DNA of 6,430 bases from Holosporales bacterium (GTDB taxonomy: Bacteria; Pseudomonadota; Alphaproteobacteria; BNTO01). The stretch spans positions 1 to 6,430 of the forward strand of contig JAITOG010000050.1 in NCBI GenBank assembly GCA_031290075.1, given 5' to 3'. Position numbers and translations under genes: made by a program. Below, one piece after another: positions 1-5,571 of this stretch. Positions within the stretch are counted from its first letter, which is position 1. Each line of letters starts with the position of its first letter. The notes beneath the pieces are model-generated. The model saw only the letters and a list, made by a program, of their open reading frames with translations, was not told the DNA's origin and searched no databases.

Positions 1-41
1 CCAAGAAGTTTGAATCCGCAATTTTTTGGGGTTTGGGTATA
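1..41 (+). repeat. Dispersed hairpin repeat, copy A (partial, cut by window edge)
   Basis: This is the right-hand 41 bases of a repeat that occurs complete at 5474-5568 and 6223-6312 in the same orientation. It keeps the AATCCGCA arm, the six-T run, GGGGTTTGGG and the terminal GGTATA. It shares the TTTGAATCC variant with copy C, whereas copy B has TTTTAATCC. The left half lies outside the window. Its inner end abuts the reading frame of a decayed transposase at 42-200, so it apparently landed inside that gene or marks a deletion joint there. Confidence 0.85.
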
Positions 42-200
42 AGAGCAAAATTGTTATTATTTCACTGTCTGAAATCTCAGGTTTTCTGGTAGGTTTGCGA
101 AATTTTTCGTGTTTGGTTATGTGGTATTTTTTGATTTCTTTATCTGCTTCTTTGCAAAAATCACCAACAAAACAAAACAATTCGTGATATCATGATTCAT
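42..200 (-). pseudogene. IS982-like transposase, N-terminal remnant, frameshifted and truncated
   Basis: Reading the minus strand from an ATG at 200-198 gives MNHDIT. One missing base at about 181-182 then breaks the frame. Restoring it gives LFCFVGDFCKEADKEIKKY, then the segment RKPTRKPEISDSEIITILLL, ending at the border with repeat copy A. The layout D-I-T-x-L-F-C-x-x-x-D-F-C near the start, then an S-x-S-E-I-(I/M)-T-I block followed by a short aliphatic run, is what I know from IS982-family DDE transposases, common in alphaproteobacterial endosymbionts. The family name is from memory of that pattern. The catalytic part of the protein is absent here. The frameshift and the truncation by the repeat make it non-functional. 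An AGGA stretch eight bases before the ATG is the likely ribosome binding site. Confidence 0.72.
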
Positions 201-244
201 GGCTAGATTCCTTTTTAAAAATGCTTTTTATATAGAATCTAGCC
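201..244 (-). promoter_or_regulatory. Hairpin over the transposase translation start
   Basis: A perfect 10-bp inverted repeat, GGCTAGATTC (201-210) and GAATCTAGCC (235-244), is separated by 24 bases. On the minus strand its last base is immediately followed by the transposase ATG (200), and its proximal arm contains the GGA of the putative ribosome binding site. Folding would hide that site. This resembles the structures that IS10 and IS50 use to block translation of transposase from read-through transcripts. On the plus strand the stem is followed by TATTTTT, so it could instead act as a terminator. Confidence 0.55.
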
Positions 245-472
245 TATTTTTGGAGATTTTTTAAATTTTATTTTAATCCATAGTTCGCGTTAATAGTACT
301 ACGACTAATAATAATAGTAAAAAGTTATATCCTCTAGTTTAAAGAAAAATGTAGTTATAGAATAGAAGAATTAGTAGTTTAAGATTTTAGAGACATTTAC
401 TTAACTAGTTGTCGCACGTAATGAATATGTGCTATATTTTTCTTAGAGCAACTCATTTACAAATCTTTACTT
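245..472. other. Gene-free AT-rich spacer between two transposase remnants
   Basis: I see no credible reading frame on either strand. A leucine/valine-rich open stretch on the minus strand (roughly 280-345) begins right after a stop codon and has no start. Bases 411-432 contain GCAC...GTGC in a slightly less AT-rich patch upstream of the zinc-ribbon fragment. This could be the decayed left end of that insertion sequence, but no partner end is visible. Confidence 0.5.
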
Positions 473-601
473 ATGAAAAACTGTCCGCACTGCAATTCAG
501 AACACATAATTAAATACGGGAAAACCGGTTGGAACAACCAGCGGTATCAATGCAAAATTTGCAAAAAAGTATTTAACAATCCTCTCCTTACGGCGCCATG
601 A
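473..601 (+). pseudogene. Zinc-ribbon transposase N-terminal fragment (IS1 / InsA-like)
   Basis: A 42-codon reading frame starts at the ATG at 473 and ends at TGA 599-601. It encodes MKNCPHCNSEHIIKYGK, then QRYQCKICKKVF. The paired C-P-x-C and C-x-x-C, with a G-K turn and Q-R-Y before the second pair, form the zinc ribbon at the N-terminus of IS1-type InsA proteins and related transposases. After about residue 35 the similarity stops, and the frame ends in NNPLLTAP. The helix-turn-helix and DDE parts are missing and the following 75 bases have no continuation. Base composition is less AT-rich than around it, which fits a transferred fragment. The exact IS family cannot be fixed from this much sequence. 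A domesticated small zinc-ribbon protein is a less likely alternative. Confidence 0.68.
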
Positions 602-619
602 AATATAGGAAAGTATTGG

Positions 620-648
620 AATATAGTATCACAGTATAGTTATGTCAA
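620..648 (-). promoter_or_regulatory. Sigma70-like promoter downstream of radC
   Basis: On the minus strand TTGACA (648-643) is followed, after exactly 17 bases, by TATATT (625-620). It lies 28 bases past the radC stop and would transcribe toward lower coordinates, antisense to the zinc-ribbon fragment. No minus-strand gene follows until the IS982-like remnant about 400 bases on. It may therefore be a relic or a chance match in AT-rich DNA. Confidence 0.4.
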
Positions 649-676
649 CCCCAAATCCATATATTTTATAAACATT

Positions 677-1411
677 TCAATCTTTCAGTAAATTCGAAAT
701 TCTTAAAGAAGTACAAGAATTAGGAGAAACAATAATATGATCCAAAAGCTTAATTCCAATAGTTTCTGCTGCATATAAAAGCTTATGTGTTTGCTCTATA
801 TCAGCAGATGAAGGAGTGGTATCTCCGCTTGGATGATTATGAACAACAATAATTGCAGAAGAATTAAGTTCCAAAGCTTTTCTTAAAATTTCCCTAGAAT
901 AAAATGGCGTTTCGTCTATCGTTCCGGAAAATAAAGGTTCATCAGTAATAAGGTAGTACTGCTTATTTAAAAATAAAATATGAACATTTTCTTGAGTTTT
1001 ATAACCAATATTTAGTTTACAGTAATCAAGTACAGCTTCGAAGGAATCAAGAACATTAACTTTTTTAATACGATTTTTCGCTCTGCGCGTAAATAATTCT
1101 CCAAGAACTTTAAAGGCAAATGCTGTTAATTTCCCTATTCCATCTATTTTGCAAAGGTTTTTTTCTGCAGCCATAGCTATTCCGTCAAATGTTGTGAAAG
1201 TCTCTAAAAGCTTTTTAGCAATGGGTTTGGTGTCTTTATAAGGAATTAAATGGAATAAAAAAAGTTCTAGGATTTCATAGTCGCTAAGCATTGCTGCTGA
1301 CTTGCAAAATTTTTTACGTAGACGTTCGCGATGTCCTAAATAATGTTTTTTCTGGTCTTTGTTGCTTATGTTGTTTGTAATCATTACGACAAAACTCTCG
1401 ATTTTTTTCAA
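677..1411 (-). CDS. radC: RadC family JAB/MPN-domain protein
   Basis: Up to 244 residues, close to the family's usual 220-230. Residues 23-35 (HYLGHRERLRKKF) are the characteristic RadC opening. Residues 89-103 form a helix-hairpin-helix (IDGIGKLTAFAF), a DNA-binding type fold. Residues 120-240 are the JAB/MPN metal-binding domain: HNHPSGDTTPSSAD supplies H191, H193 and D204, and E141 is the likely acidic partner. The intact motif suggests a functional zinc site. The molecular role of RadC is unsettled; the old DNA-repair name comes from a misassigned allele, and family members are linked to natural transformation and mobile elements. The ATG at 1411 has no visible ribosome binding site. The ATG at codon 10 (1384) has GAGAG ten bases upstream and gives 235 residues, so it may be the true start. 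The gene follows the clpX stop by 23 bases and is probably co-transcribed. Confidence 0.92.
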   Translation of the reverse strand: MKKIESFVVMITNNISNKDQKKHYLGHRERLRKKFCKSAAMLSDYEILELFLFHLIPYKDTKPIAKKLLETFTTFDGIAMAAEKNLCKIDGIGKLTAFAFKVLGELFTRRAKNRIKKVNVLDSFEAVLDYCKLNIGYKTQENVHILFLNKQYYLITDEPLFSGTIDETPFYSREILRKALELNSSAIIVVHNHPSGDTTPSSADIEQTHKLLYAAETIGIKLLDHIIVSPNSCTSLRISNLLKD

Positions 1412-1434
1412 TTTTTAGAAAAAATTGAGTATTT

Positions 1435-2730
1435 TTATGCAATTTCTGCATTTTCATCATTTTTTATCGAAACTTTTAATTGTTTCTGTTTTCCAAAAAT
1501 TTTTTTAGGACTCTCTTTCTTTAAAACAGAATCTTCTGTAACAATAACCTGTACAACATTTTCCTCTGATGGCAAATCAAACATAGTGTCTAAAAGCACA
1601 GCTTCCATTATAGAGCGCAATCCACGAGCTCCAGTTTTTCGTTGAAAAGCTTGCTCAACAATTGCATCTAATGCAGTATCTTCAAGATGGAGAGCTGCTC
1701 CTTCCATTTCAAATATCCGGCTATATTGCTTTGCTAAGGCATTTTTAGGTTCAATCAGAATCCGTCTCAATGCTACTCTATCAAGATCCTCCAGTGTTGC
1801 ATGGATTGGAAGACGTCCAATAAATTCTGGAATTAATCCAAATTTCAAAAGATCTTCTGGCTGAACATCTTTTAAAATTTCTCCAGCTGTACGATCTTCT
1901 GGAGAACATATTTTAGCGCCAAAACCTATTCCAACTCCTCTGCTTCGCGCGCTGATAACTTTTTCCAAACCAGCAAACGCCCCGCCACAAATAAATAGTA
2001 TGTTTGTTGTATCCACTTGCAAGAAATCTTGTTGCGGGTGTTTGCGCCCACCTTGGGGAGGAACAGAGGCTATTGTTCCTTCCATAATTTTCAATAAAGC
2101 TTGTTGTACTCCTTCACCGGATACATCGCGAGTTATTGAAGGATTATCTGATTTCCTGGAGATTTTATCTATTTCATCTATGTAAACGATTCCTTGCTGA
2201 GCTTTTTCAACGTTATAATCAGAAGCTTGTAATAATTTTAGTATAATATTTTCCACATCTTCCCCAACATAACCTGCTTCTGTTAAAGTTGTGGCGTCAG
2301 CAACTGTGAAAGGAACATCAATAACGCGTGCTAAGGTTTGGGCAAGCAATGTTTTTCCACATCCTGTTGGTCCTATAAGCAATATATTTGACTTTGAAAC
2401 TTCTATATCTTTTTGAGAGGAAGCTGCAGCAGCAAGCCTTTTATAATGGTTATGCACAGCAACTGATAGAACTTTTTTAGCAAGATCTTGGTTAATTACG
2501 TATTGTCCTAAAATTTCATAAATCTCTTTAGGAGCTGGAACTTTCTTTTCACCTGCAGAAAATGTTTCTTTAGAGTCTTCTTTTATTATATTTGTACATA
2601 ACTCAATACATTCATTACAAATAAATGAAGATGGTCCTGCTATTAATTTTTTTACTTCTTTTTGACTTTTCCCACAAAAGGAGCAATAGAGCCTAATAGA
2701 ATTCTTCGAATCATCAAAATTAGTTGCCAT
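1435..2730 (-). CDS. clpX: ATP-dependent Clp protease ATP-binding subunit ClpX
   Basis: 431 residues, normal for ClpX. It is a hexameric AAA+ unfoldase that recognises tagged or damaged cytoplasmic proteins and threads them into ClpP. In order: an N-terminal zinc-binding domain with C16, C19, C38 and C41 (YCSFCGK, ICNEC); Walker A GPTGCGKT at 120-127; the pore-1 loop GYVG at 153-156; Walker B IVYIDE at 181-186; the RKHP pore-2 region; an IGF motif, the ClpP-docking loop; and the sensor-2 segment GARGLRSIME. All key residues are present. I start at the ATG at 2730. Reading on to 2754 would need a TTG, whereas the ATG has GAGAAGAG about ten bases upstream and gives the usual short ClpX N-terminus. 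The gene lies 141 bases after clpP and seems to have its own promoter. Confidence 0.97.
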   Translation of the reverse strand: MATNFDDSKNSIRLYCSFCGKSQKEVKKLIAGPSSFICNECIELCTNIIKEDSKETFSAGEKKVPAPKEIYEILGQYVINQDLAKKVLSVAVHNHYKRLAAAASSQKDIEVSKSNILLIGPTGCGKTLLAQTLARVIDVPFTVADATTLTEAGYVGEDVENIILKLLQASDYNVEKAQQGIVYIDEIDKISRKSDNPSITRDVSGEGVQQALLKIMEGTIASVPPQGGRKHPQQDFLQVDTTNILFICGGAFAGLEKVISARSRGVGIGFGAKICSPEDRTAGEILKDVQPEDLLKFGLIPEFIGRLPIHATLEDLDRVALRRILIEPKNALAKQYSRIFEMEGAALHLEDTALDAIVEQAFQRKTGARGLRSIMEAVLLDTMFDLPSEENVVQVIVTEDSVLKKESPKKIFGKQKQLKVSIKNDENAEIA

Positions 2731-2808
2731 ATAAAAATTTCTCTTCTCAAACAATATTCCCCATTTGGGGCGTTAATTTAGACCACAGCGAAAATAAAGA
2801 ATTCTCAC

Positions 2809-2839
2809 CTTATAGTTAAGTGTACAACTTCAATGTCAA
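2809..2839 (-). promoter_or_regulatory. Candidate clpX promoter in the clpP-clpX spacer
   Basis: On the minus strand a perfect TTGACA (2839-2834) is followed after 19 bases by TATAAG (2814-2809). The 19-base spacing is longer than ideal. It lies about 80 bases before the clpX ATG and would allow clpX to be made apart from clpP. A short CCCC-ATTT-GGGG hairpin (2759-2770) falls in the resulting leader. I see no clear heat-shock (RpoH) box. Confidence 0.45.
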
Positions 2840-2871
2840 AAAAGGGTTAACATTTGAAGAAATACATTCTT

Positions 2872-3507
2872 TTATTTATCTTCTTCACCTATTCTTTTAC
2901 TAATAACTTTATCAATTAAACCAAATTCTTTTGCTTCTTCTGCGGAAAAGAAAGTATCACGTTCAACAGCTTTTTCTATAGTTTCGATTTTTTGACCAGT
3001 GCAGCTAACGTAAATTTGGTTAATATTCTTACGAACTTTCAGTATTTCTTGTGCTTGAATTTCTATATCTGTGGCTTGTCCGCGAGCTCCACCACTTGGT
3101 TGATGAACCATTATTCTTGAATTACACAAAGCAAACCTTTTCCCTTTAGTCCCAGTAGTTAAAATAAGGGATGCAGCTGAACATGCCTGCCCTATACATA
3201 TTGTGGAAACATCACATTTTATGTAGTTCATAGTGTCCAAAATAGCAAGGCCTGCTGTTACAACTCCGCCAGGGGAATTAATGTATATACAAATATCTTT
3301 ACTCGGATTTTCAGATTCAAGAAATAATAATTGAGCACAAATTAAACAAGCCATTTCATCCTGAACTTCACCAGTGAAAAATATAATACGCTCTTTTAAT
3401 AACCTGGAGTATATGTCAAATGCACGCTCTCCTCTGCTAGATTGCTCAACAACCATAGGAACGAGGTTATTATTTCGGATAACACTATCAAACTTTTCCC
3501 TGCTCAC
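2872..3507 (-). CDS. clpP: ATP-dependent Clp protease proteolytic subunit ClpP
   Basis: 211 residues, the standard length. It is a self-compartmentalising serine peptidase that assembles as two stacked heptamers and degrades proteins fed in by ClpX (encoded next door) or ClpA. The N-terminus LVPMVVEQSSRGERAFDIYS is a classic ClpP processing and axial-loop region. The catalytic triad is S110 (GQACSAAS), H135 (MVHQPSGG) and D184 (ERDTFFSAEEA), matching E. coli precursor numbering within one residue. INSPGG (76-81) is the oxyanion-loop motif. A cysteine (C109) precedes the catalytic serine where alanine is usual. The start is a GTG at 3507; no in-frame ATG exists upstream, and the only ATG there (3519) is out of frame. 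The ribosome binding site is weak (GATGGG or AAGAGAAAGAG). clpP faces away from the plus-strand gene at 3725. Confidence 0.97.
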   Translation of the reverse strand: MSREKFDSVIRNNNLVPMVVEQSSRGERAFDIYSRLLKERIIFFTGEVQDEMACLICAQLLFLESENPSKDICIYINSPGGVVTAGLAILDTMNYIKCDVSTICIGQACSAASLILTTGTKGKRFALCNSRIMVHQPSGGARGQATDIEIQAQEILKVRKNINQIYVSCTGQKIETIEKAVERDTFFSAEEAKEFGLIDKVISKRIGEEDK

Positions 3508-3724
3508 AAAACACCCATCTCTTTCTCTTCTTATAAGGAAATTGTACTATAACACTTGTAAAAGATCTATTAACTTAAATACTTTTAAAATTTATATAAC
3601 TAAAAAACACTTTCCATAATTTTTTTATTTAAGTTTTAAAAAATAACATTTTTTCAAAATTATAAACGAAATTTTCATACTTATTTTATACAATATTCTG
3701 GGATGTTATTTTTTAGGTTTTATT

Positions 3725-4624
3725 ATGAAATTTCTTTTCAAATTAAAATTATTTTATTCAATTTTATGTTTTTGTTTCAATTGTACCTTATTTGCTTACT
3801 CTACTGAAATAAGAGATGTTAGTGATGAGCAAACTTATTTATCAATGCCACAAGATCATGTTTTGTGGCAACCTCCAAAACAGGAATACATTATAAAAAG
3901 AGGAATAAATATTACAAATGGTAGTTTACTAGGGTTTTCTGACAGTACAATTGTTGGAAGAATAATTCGCTATTTATCAGATGATCAAAAATATGGTTTA
4001 TCTCATGTTGGAATGGCTATCGTTGCGTACCCATCTCAAATTCTTGAAATAATCAGAAAAGCATCAGAAAAAGGAGGATTATCAAAAAGAGATAAAAAAT
4101 ACACTCAAGCTCAGTTAAAAGTTATGTATGAAGCATACCCCTATTTAGAAAATGTAGTTAATGGCAAATATCCAGAAGATGAAGTTCTTGATCTTTTTTG
4201 CTTAGAATCTTCAGGGAACGCTAAGGAAGTTTTAAAGGTATTATTTCCACGTGTACAAATTTCTCCAATGAACCAGATTGTAAGTGGATATGATGGAAAT
4301 GTTTGTGTACGAGTGCTTAATGAAGCGATTCCCATGAGTGAATTAGAGCAAGAAATAATAAAGAATTTGGGTATTAGTTACGAAAAGAAGGTATTTCAAT
4401 TGTTAAATTCAACATCAGATGGAAACAAAAAAGAAGATAATAGCTCTTGGTTTTGCAGTGAATTAGTAGCTTTTTTATACAAAACATGCGGAGTTATTGA
4501 GGATAAAAATATCTGTTCAAATAACGTAATTCCTAAGGATTTTTCCACACGCAGTAACGTTGATGTTTTACGCGGAAAAGCAACAGATGAATTATGGATT
4601 AAAATACAAGATTTAGTTAATTAA
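3725..4624 (+). CDS. Secreted permuted NlpC/P60 (YiiX-like) papain-fold cysteine hydrolase
   Basis: 299 residues. Residues 1-26 form a Sec signal peptide: basic start MKFLFKLK, hydrophobic core, likely cleavage after AYS or LFA. The mature protein shows the circularly permuted NlpC/P60 order, with the catalytic His first and Cys last. NGSLLGFSDSTIVGRIIRYL leads into SHVGMAIV with H94. FCLESSGN with E161 is the central conserved strand, and ISYE (217-220) precedes WFCSELVAFLYK with C244. Bacterial YiiX/YaeF-like proteins and poxvirus G6R share this pattern. Known or proposed activities are peptidase, amidase or acyl transfer on peptidoglycan or lipid substrates; the actual substrate here is unknown. 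The family match is from motif order, not a search. The insertion between H94 and E161 (about 100-158), including a charged stretch, is lengthy. The ribosome binding site is a modest AGG seven bases before the ATG. No clear terminator follows. Confidence 0.8.
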   Translation: MKFLFKLKLFYSILCFCFNCTLFAYSTEIRDVSDEQTYLSMPQDHVLWQPPKQEYIIKRGINITNGSLLGFSDSTIVGRIIRYLSDDQKYGLSHVGMAIVAYPSQILEIIRKASEKGGLSKRDKKYTQAQLKVMYEAYPYLENVVNGKYPEDEVLDLFCLESSGNAKEVLKVLFPRVQISPMNQIVSGYDGNVCVRVLNEAIPMSELEQEIIKNLGISYEKKVFQLLNSTSDGNKKEDNSSWFCSELVAFLYKTCGVIEDKNICSNNVIPKDFSTRSNVDVLRGKATDELWIKIQDLVN

Positions 4625-4650
4625 TTATTTTACGTTTATTTAAAATATGT

Positions 4651-4690
4651 AAATATTTAATTAATAAATATTTAATTAATAAATATTTAA
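4651..4690. repeat. 15-bp AT-only tandem repeat
   Basis: AAATATTTAATTAAT occurs perfectly at 4651-4665 and 4666-4680, then partially (AAATATTTAA) at 4681-4690. It lies between the two exported-protein genes and ends eight bases before the -35 box of the second. Position and composition would suit an UP-like or bent-DNA activator, or a regulator site. Replication slippage in AT-rich spacer DNA is an equally simple origin. Confidence 0.9.
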
Positions 4691-4697
4691 CTTTATA

Positions 4698-4734
4698 TTG
4701 ACAAAATGTAAAAAAAATGTTATTAATATATAAT
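4698..4734 (+). promoter_or_regulatory. Promoter of the 104-residue exported protein gene
   Basis: TTGACA at 4698-4703 is a perfect -35 box. After 17 bases comes TATTAA (4721-4726), and a perfect TATAAT sits eight bases further (4729-4734), at 25 bases from the -35. Either could be the -10 element. The start codon lies 28 bases past the TATAAT, with GAGG (4754-4757) five bases before the ATG. Confidence 0.6.
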
Positions 4735-4762
4735 ATACGGATCTAATATTTATGAGGTTGTT

Positions 4763-5077
4763 ATGTTTTCTAAGAAAATTATTACCGTTTTACCAGCTTC
4801 TTTTTGTTTATGTTTTTCTAATTTTGCTCTAACTATAGATTCTCGCGCAAAAATAATTGAATCAAAACAACTAAAGCTAGCGCAAAATTTTACGGAGGTT
4901 GTGAAAGAGAATATTGTTCCTAAAGCTATTCTTGAAGTTGGAAGAGATAGTTCAATGGGATTAACTGATGAAAGTCCTATTTTTTTTAATAGTAGAGGTT
5001 CATTTTTAGAAGATACTGAAACCTCATTGAATTTAGAAATAAAATCAAGAATAGCTGAAAATATTAAAAATGATTAA
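4763..5077 (+). CDS. Small exported protein of unknown function
   Basis: 104 residues that I do not recognise. Residues 1-23 look like a Sec signal peptide: MFSKK, then a hydrophobic core containing CLC, with possible cleavage after NFA. The mature part, about 80 residues, is mostly polar. It has KLAQNFTEVVKENIVPKAIL, probably helical, then a G/S/D-rich middle (VGRDSSMGLTDESP), and a charged end finishing in ENIKND. No membrane segment remains after the signal, and no cysteine is left in the mature part. A good promoter, a GAGG ribosome binding site at five bases and codon use like its neighbours support a real gene. It follows the cysteine hydrolase gene on the same strand after 138 bases with its own promoter. 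It may be an accessory, immunity or host-directed factor, but nothing in the sequence decides. Confidence 0.7.
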   Translation: MFSKKIITVLPASFCLCFSNFALTIDSRAKIIESKQLKLAQNFTEVVKENIVPKAILEVGRDSSMGLTDESPIFFNSRGSFLEDTETSLNLEIKSRIAENIKND

Positions 5078-5121
5078 TCAACAAAAATAGGTATTTAATA
5101 TTATAACAAAACTTAAATTTC

Positions 5122-5190
5122 AGGGAAACAGAACTCTAGAATGGAGTTTTCCTAAATAGGACTGTACTGTAAAAATTTCATTGTTTCCCT
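5122..5190. repeat. 9-bp inverted repeat with nested hairpin
   Basis: AGGGAAACA (5122-5130) and TGTTTCCCT (5182-5190) are perfect reverse complements. Inside the left part, GGAAA...ACTC (5124-5136) can instead pair with GAGTTTTCC (5144-5152) around a 7-base loop with a 4-base bulge, so two mutually exclusive folds exist. It starts 45 bases past the stop of the small exported-protein gene and may protect or end that transcript, though there is no T run. On the minus strand it overlaps a ribosome-binding-like GGAGG. Confidence 0.5.
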
Positions 5191-5201
5191 CCAATTTATG
5201 G

Positions 5202-5409
5202 TAAAAAAAAGGATTCTCAGCATGGATGAATAGACTTCCTTCGAAACCAATTTCTTCTGCAAATTTGCAGAAAAAATTGAGTTACAAAAGACAAAGTCTA
5301 AGTAACATAACCTTCTCTAAATATACTTATAAGATGGCAGTAAAAACTGTAAATCTCCTCAATAATTTCATCTTATACTTCATTCATGCTGAGAGTCTTA
5401 TTTTTTTAG
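5202..5409. mobile_element. MITE-like element with terminal inverted repeats
   Basis: GATTCTCAGCATGGATGAA (5212-5230) matches the reverse complement of 5379-5397 at 17 of 19 bases. Outside these arms are TAAAAAAAAG on the left and CTTATTTTTTTA on the right, continuing the inverted symmetry for some ten bases. The interior holds more palindromes: 5248-5279 (listed separately), GTTAC-AGAC-AAA-GTCT-GTAAC (5281-5306) and CAGT-AAAA-ACTG (5338-5349). The size of about 208 bases, the inverted ends and the lack of coding capacity fit a miniature inverted-repeat element or the collapsed ends of an insertion sequence. No clear target duplication is visible. A structured RNA or two convergent terminators are alternatives. 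An open stretch across it at 5226-5417 follows the palindromes and is not a gene. Confidence 0.5.
5248..5279. repeat. 32-bp near-perfect palindrome
   Basis: The core TTCTGCAAATTTGCAGAA (5255-5272) is a perfect 18-base palindrome with no spacer. Beyond a single C/A mismatch it continues for six more pairs, CAATTT (5248-5253) with AAATTG (5274-5279), so 15 of 16 positions pair. It can form a cruciform or a dimeric-protein site. It sits toward the left part of the inverted-repeat element around it. Confidence 0.85.
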
Positions 5410-5417
5410 GCACTTGA

Positions 5418-5473
5418 GTATCTGAGCACCGGAACGACGAGCCAAAAATCAAATTCTTGAGAGTTATTCAAGA
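5418..5473. other. Short GC-richer patch and 6-bp hairpin beside repeat copy B
   Basis: Bases 5424-5442 (GAGCACCGGAACGACGAGC) are far richer in G+C than the surroundings and encode nothing evident. TCTTGA (5455-5460) and TCAAGA (5468-5473) form a small hairpin with a 7-base loop that touches the border of repeat copy B. The patch may be a fragment of another dispersed palindromic element. Confidence 0.35.
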
Positions 5474-5568
5474 TATACCGGGGCCCCCAAAGAATGCGGA
5501 TTTTAATTGCTGCCAATCCCTTGAAACCCAAGAAGTTTTAATCCGCAATTTTTTGGGGTTTGGGTATA
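5474..5568 (+). repeat. Dispersed hairpin repeat, copy B (complete, 95 bp)
   Basis: The ends are inverted, TATACC (5474-5479) and GGTATA (5563-5568). CCCCAAAGAATGCGGATT (5485-5502) pairs with 5540-5558, allowing one bulged A and one G-T pair, giving a stem of about 18 pairs. The loop carries a small CTTG-AAACC-CAAG hairpin (5520-5532). GGGGCCCC at 5480-5487 is itself a palindrome. Copy C differs from it at only three positions over the shared part. It begins three bases past the accB stop on the minus strand, so its hairpin may also shape the 3' end of the accB transcript. The TATA at both ends would fit insertion at a TA dinucleotide, as in IS630/Tc1-type elements, but this is inference. Confidence 0.88.
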
Positions 5569-5571
5569 ACT

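Noticed and set aside
280..345. Leucine/valine-rich minus-strand frame suggesting a membrane segment
   Set aside because: It starts right after a stop codon, has no initiator with a ribosome site and is only about 20 residues long.
1343..1645. Plus-strand 100-codon frame rich in Phe and Ser
   Set aside because: It is the antisense shadow of clpX and radC, with composition typical of reversed AT-rich coding sequence.
2731..2754. Eight-residue N-terminal extension of ClpX
   Set aside because: It needs a TTG start. The ATG at 2730 has a better ribosome binding site and gives the usual ClpX length.
3661..3694. TATACAAT as the -10 box for the cysteine hydrolase gene
   Set aside because: No acceptable -35 element lies at 16-18 bases upstream, and such -10-like strings are frequent in DNA this AT-rich.
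5226..5417. Plus-strand open reading frame of 63 codons
   Set aside because: It overlies the inverted-repeat element and its palindromes, lacks a ribosome binding site and gives no recognisable protein pattern.
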